Below the pieces are notes generated by a model. The model was not told where the DNA came from. It saw nothing but the letters and a program-made list of their open reading frames with translations, and did no database searches. Source: an uncultured bacterium (GTDB taxonomy: Bacteria > Planctomycetota > Phycisphaerae > Phycisphaerales > UBA1924). Taken from it: DNA of 6,391 nt. How positions within the stretch are numbered: position 1 is the first letter of the stretch; each line of letters opens with the position of its first letter. The stretch spans positions 1 to 6,391 of the forward strand of contig CALKYH010000271.1 of the NCBI GenBank assembly GCA_938003595.1. The letters are read 5' to 3'. This document shows, in pieces, positions 6,063-6,391 of the stretch. A program made the position numbers and the translations under genes.

Positions 6063-6391
6063 ATGCCCAGCCGCTCCATCCGTGCCGCGTCGTTGTGCGC
6101 CGGCGTTCTGACCCTGGCCGCCCTTTCGGGGTGCCTGGCCTCCGGCTCGTCCTCGACGACCGTCTCCGGGCGCTATGTCGGCCCCGAGACCATGCGCCAG
6201 ATCGAGCCCGGCGTGACCTCCCGCGAGTGGGTGCAGGCCACGCTCGGCGAGCCCAGCTCCCGATCGACGCTGCCCGACGGCACGGAGATCTGGAAGTGGG
6301 AGCACCGCTCGGTGTCCAAGTCCAGCGGCAGCGTGCTGCTGATCGCCTCGGGCTCCAACCGCCACGAGCAGATCGGCGCCGCGTTCGTCGA
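6063..6391 (+). CDS. SmpA/OmlA (BamE-like) domain lipoprotein (C-terminus missing)
   Basis: 109 codons are visible before the right edge. The N-terminus is a lipoprotein signal peptide: basic residues at 4 and 7, a hydrophobic run 8-21, and a lipobox LSGC with Cys24 as the lipidated residue. A short Ser/Gly/Thr-rich tether (25-36) follows. Residues 43-82 match the start of the SmpA/OmlA (BamE) fold: MRQIEPGVTSREWVQATLGEP, in which the G-x-(T/S)-(R/x) turn, helix and LGEP are the usual signature, then a strand containing EIWKWEHR. BamE itself is an outer-membrane lipoprotein of the beta-barrel assembly complex, but many small lipoproteins with this fold have other or unknown roles, so the assignment is to the fold only. 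GGAG at 6054-6057, 5 bases before the ATG, supports the start. It follows the preceding gene by 63 bases on the same strand and may be in the same transcript. Confidence 0.82.
   Translation, partial: MPSRSIRAASLCAGVLTLAALSGCLASGSSSTTVSGRYVGPETMRQIEPGVTSREWVQATLGEPSSRSTLPDGTEIWKWEHRSVSKSSGSVLLIASGSNRHEQIGAAFV

Overview
The window is a GC-rich bacterial respiratory locus with five genes: two on the minus strand, three on the plus strand, and one 343-base divergent intergenic region. Gene content and protein style (alternative complex III genes beside a COX15-type heme A synthase, very high GC, long alanine/arginine-rich shadow frames) fit a planctomycete, most likely of the Phycisphaerae. That assignment is an inference from gene families; no rRNA or other taxonomic marker is present.

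Minus strand, read right to left: actA (2911-3636) encodes a membrane-anchored pentaheme cytochrome c, followed after a 65-base gap by actB (1-2845, cut by the left edge), the large Tat-targeted molybdopterin-oxidoreductase-like/iron-sulfur subunit. Both are subunits of alternative complex III (ACIII), the quinol:cytochrome c/oxidase oxidoreductase that replaces the bc1 complex in many Bacteroidetes, Chloroflexi, Planctomycetes and others. The remaining subunits (actC onward), and probably a caa3/aa3 oxidase, are expected beyond the left edge.

Divergent region (3637-3979): it holds the actA ribosome binding site, a strong interrupted inverted repeat (3856-3885), a TATACT -10-like box (3894-3899), and the ctaA Shine-Dalgarno sequence. 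No gene is evident in it.

Plus strand, read left to right: ctaA (3980-5266) encodes a heme A synthase with all expected histidines and an unusual N-terminal extension of about four membrane segments. It is followed by an unrecognised secreted protein gene (5313-5999) and a SmpA/OmlA (BamE-like) lipoprotein gene (6063 to the right edge). A 10-bp imperfect inverted repeat in the last gap covers the lipoprotein's Shine-Dalgarno sequence.

Functionally, actAB and ctaA belong together: ACIII passes quinol electrons to a heme-copper oxidase, and CtaA makes the heme A that an A-type oxidase requires. The last two genes look like envelope proteins with no evident link to respiration. I see no mobile element, CRISPR array, tRNA or rRNA, and nothing that amounts to a clearly new system. 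The least explained items are the CtaA extension, the unrecognised secreted protein and the two inverted repeats.
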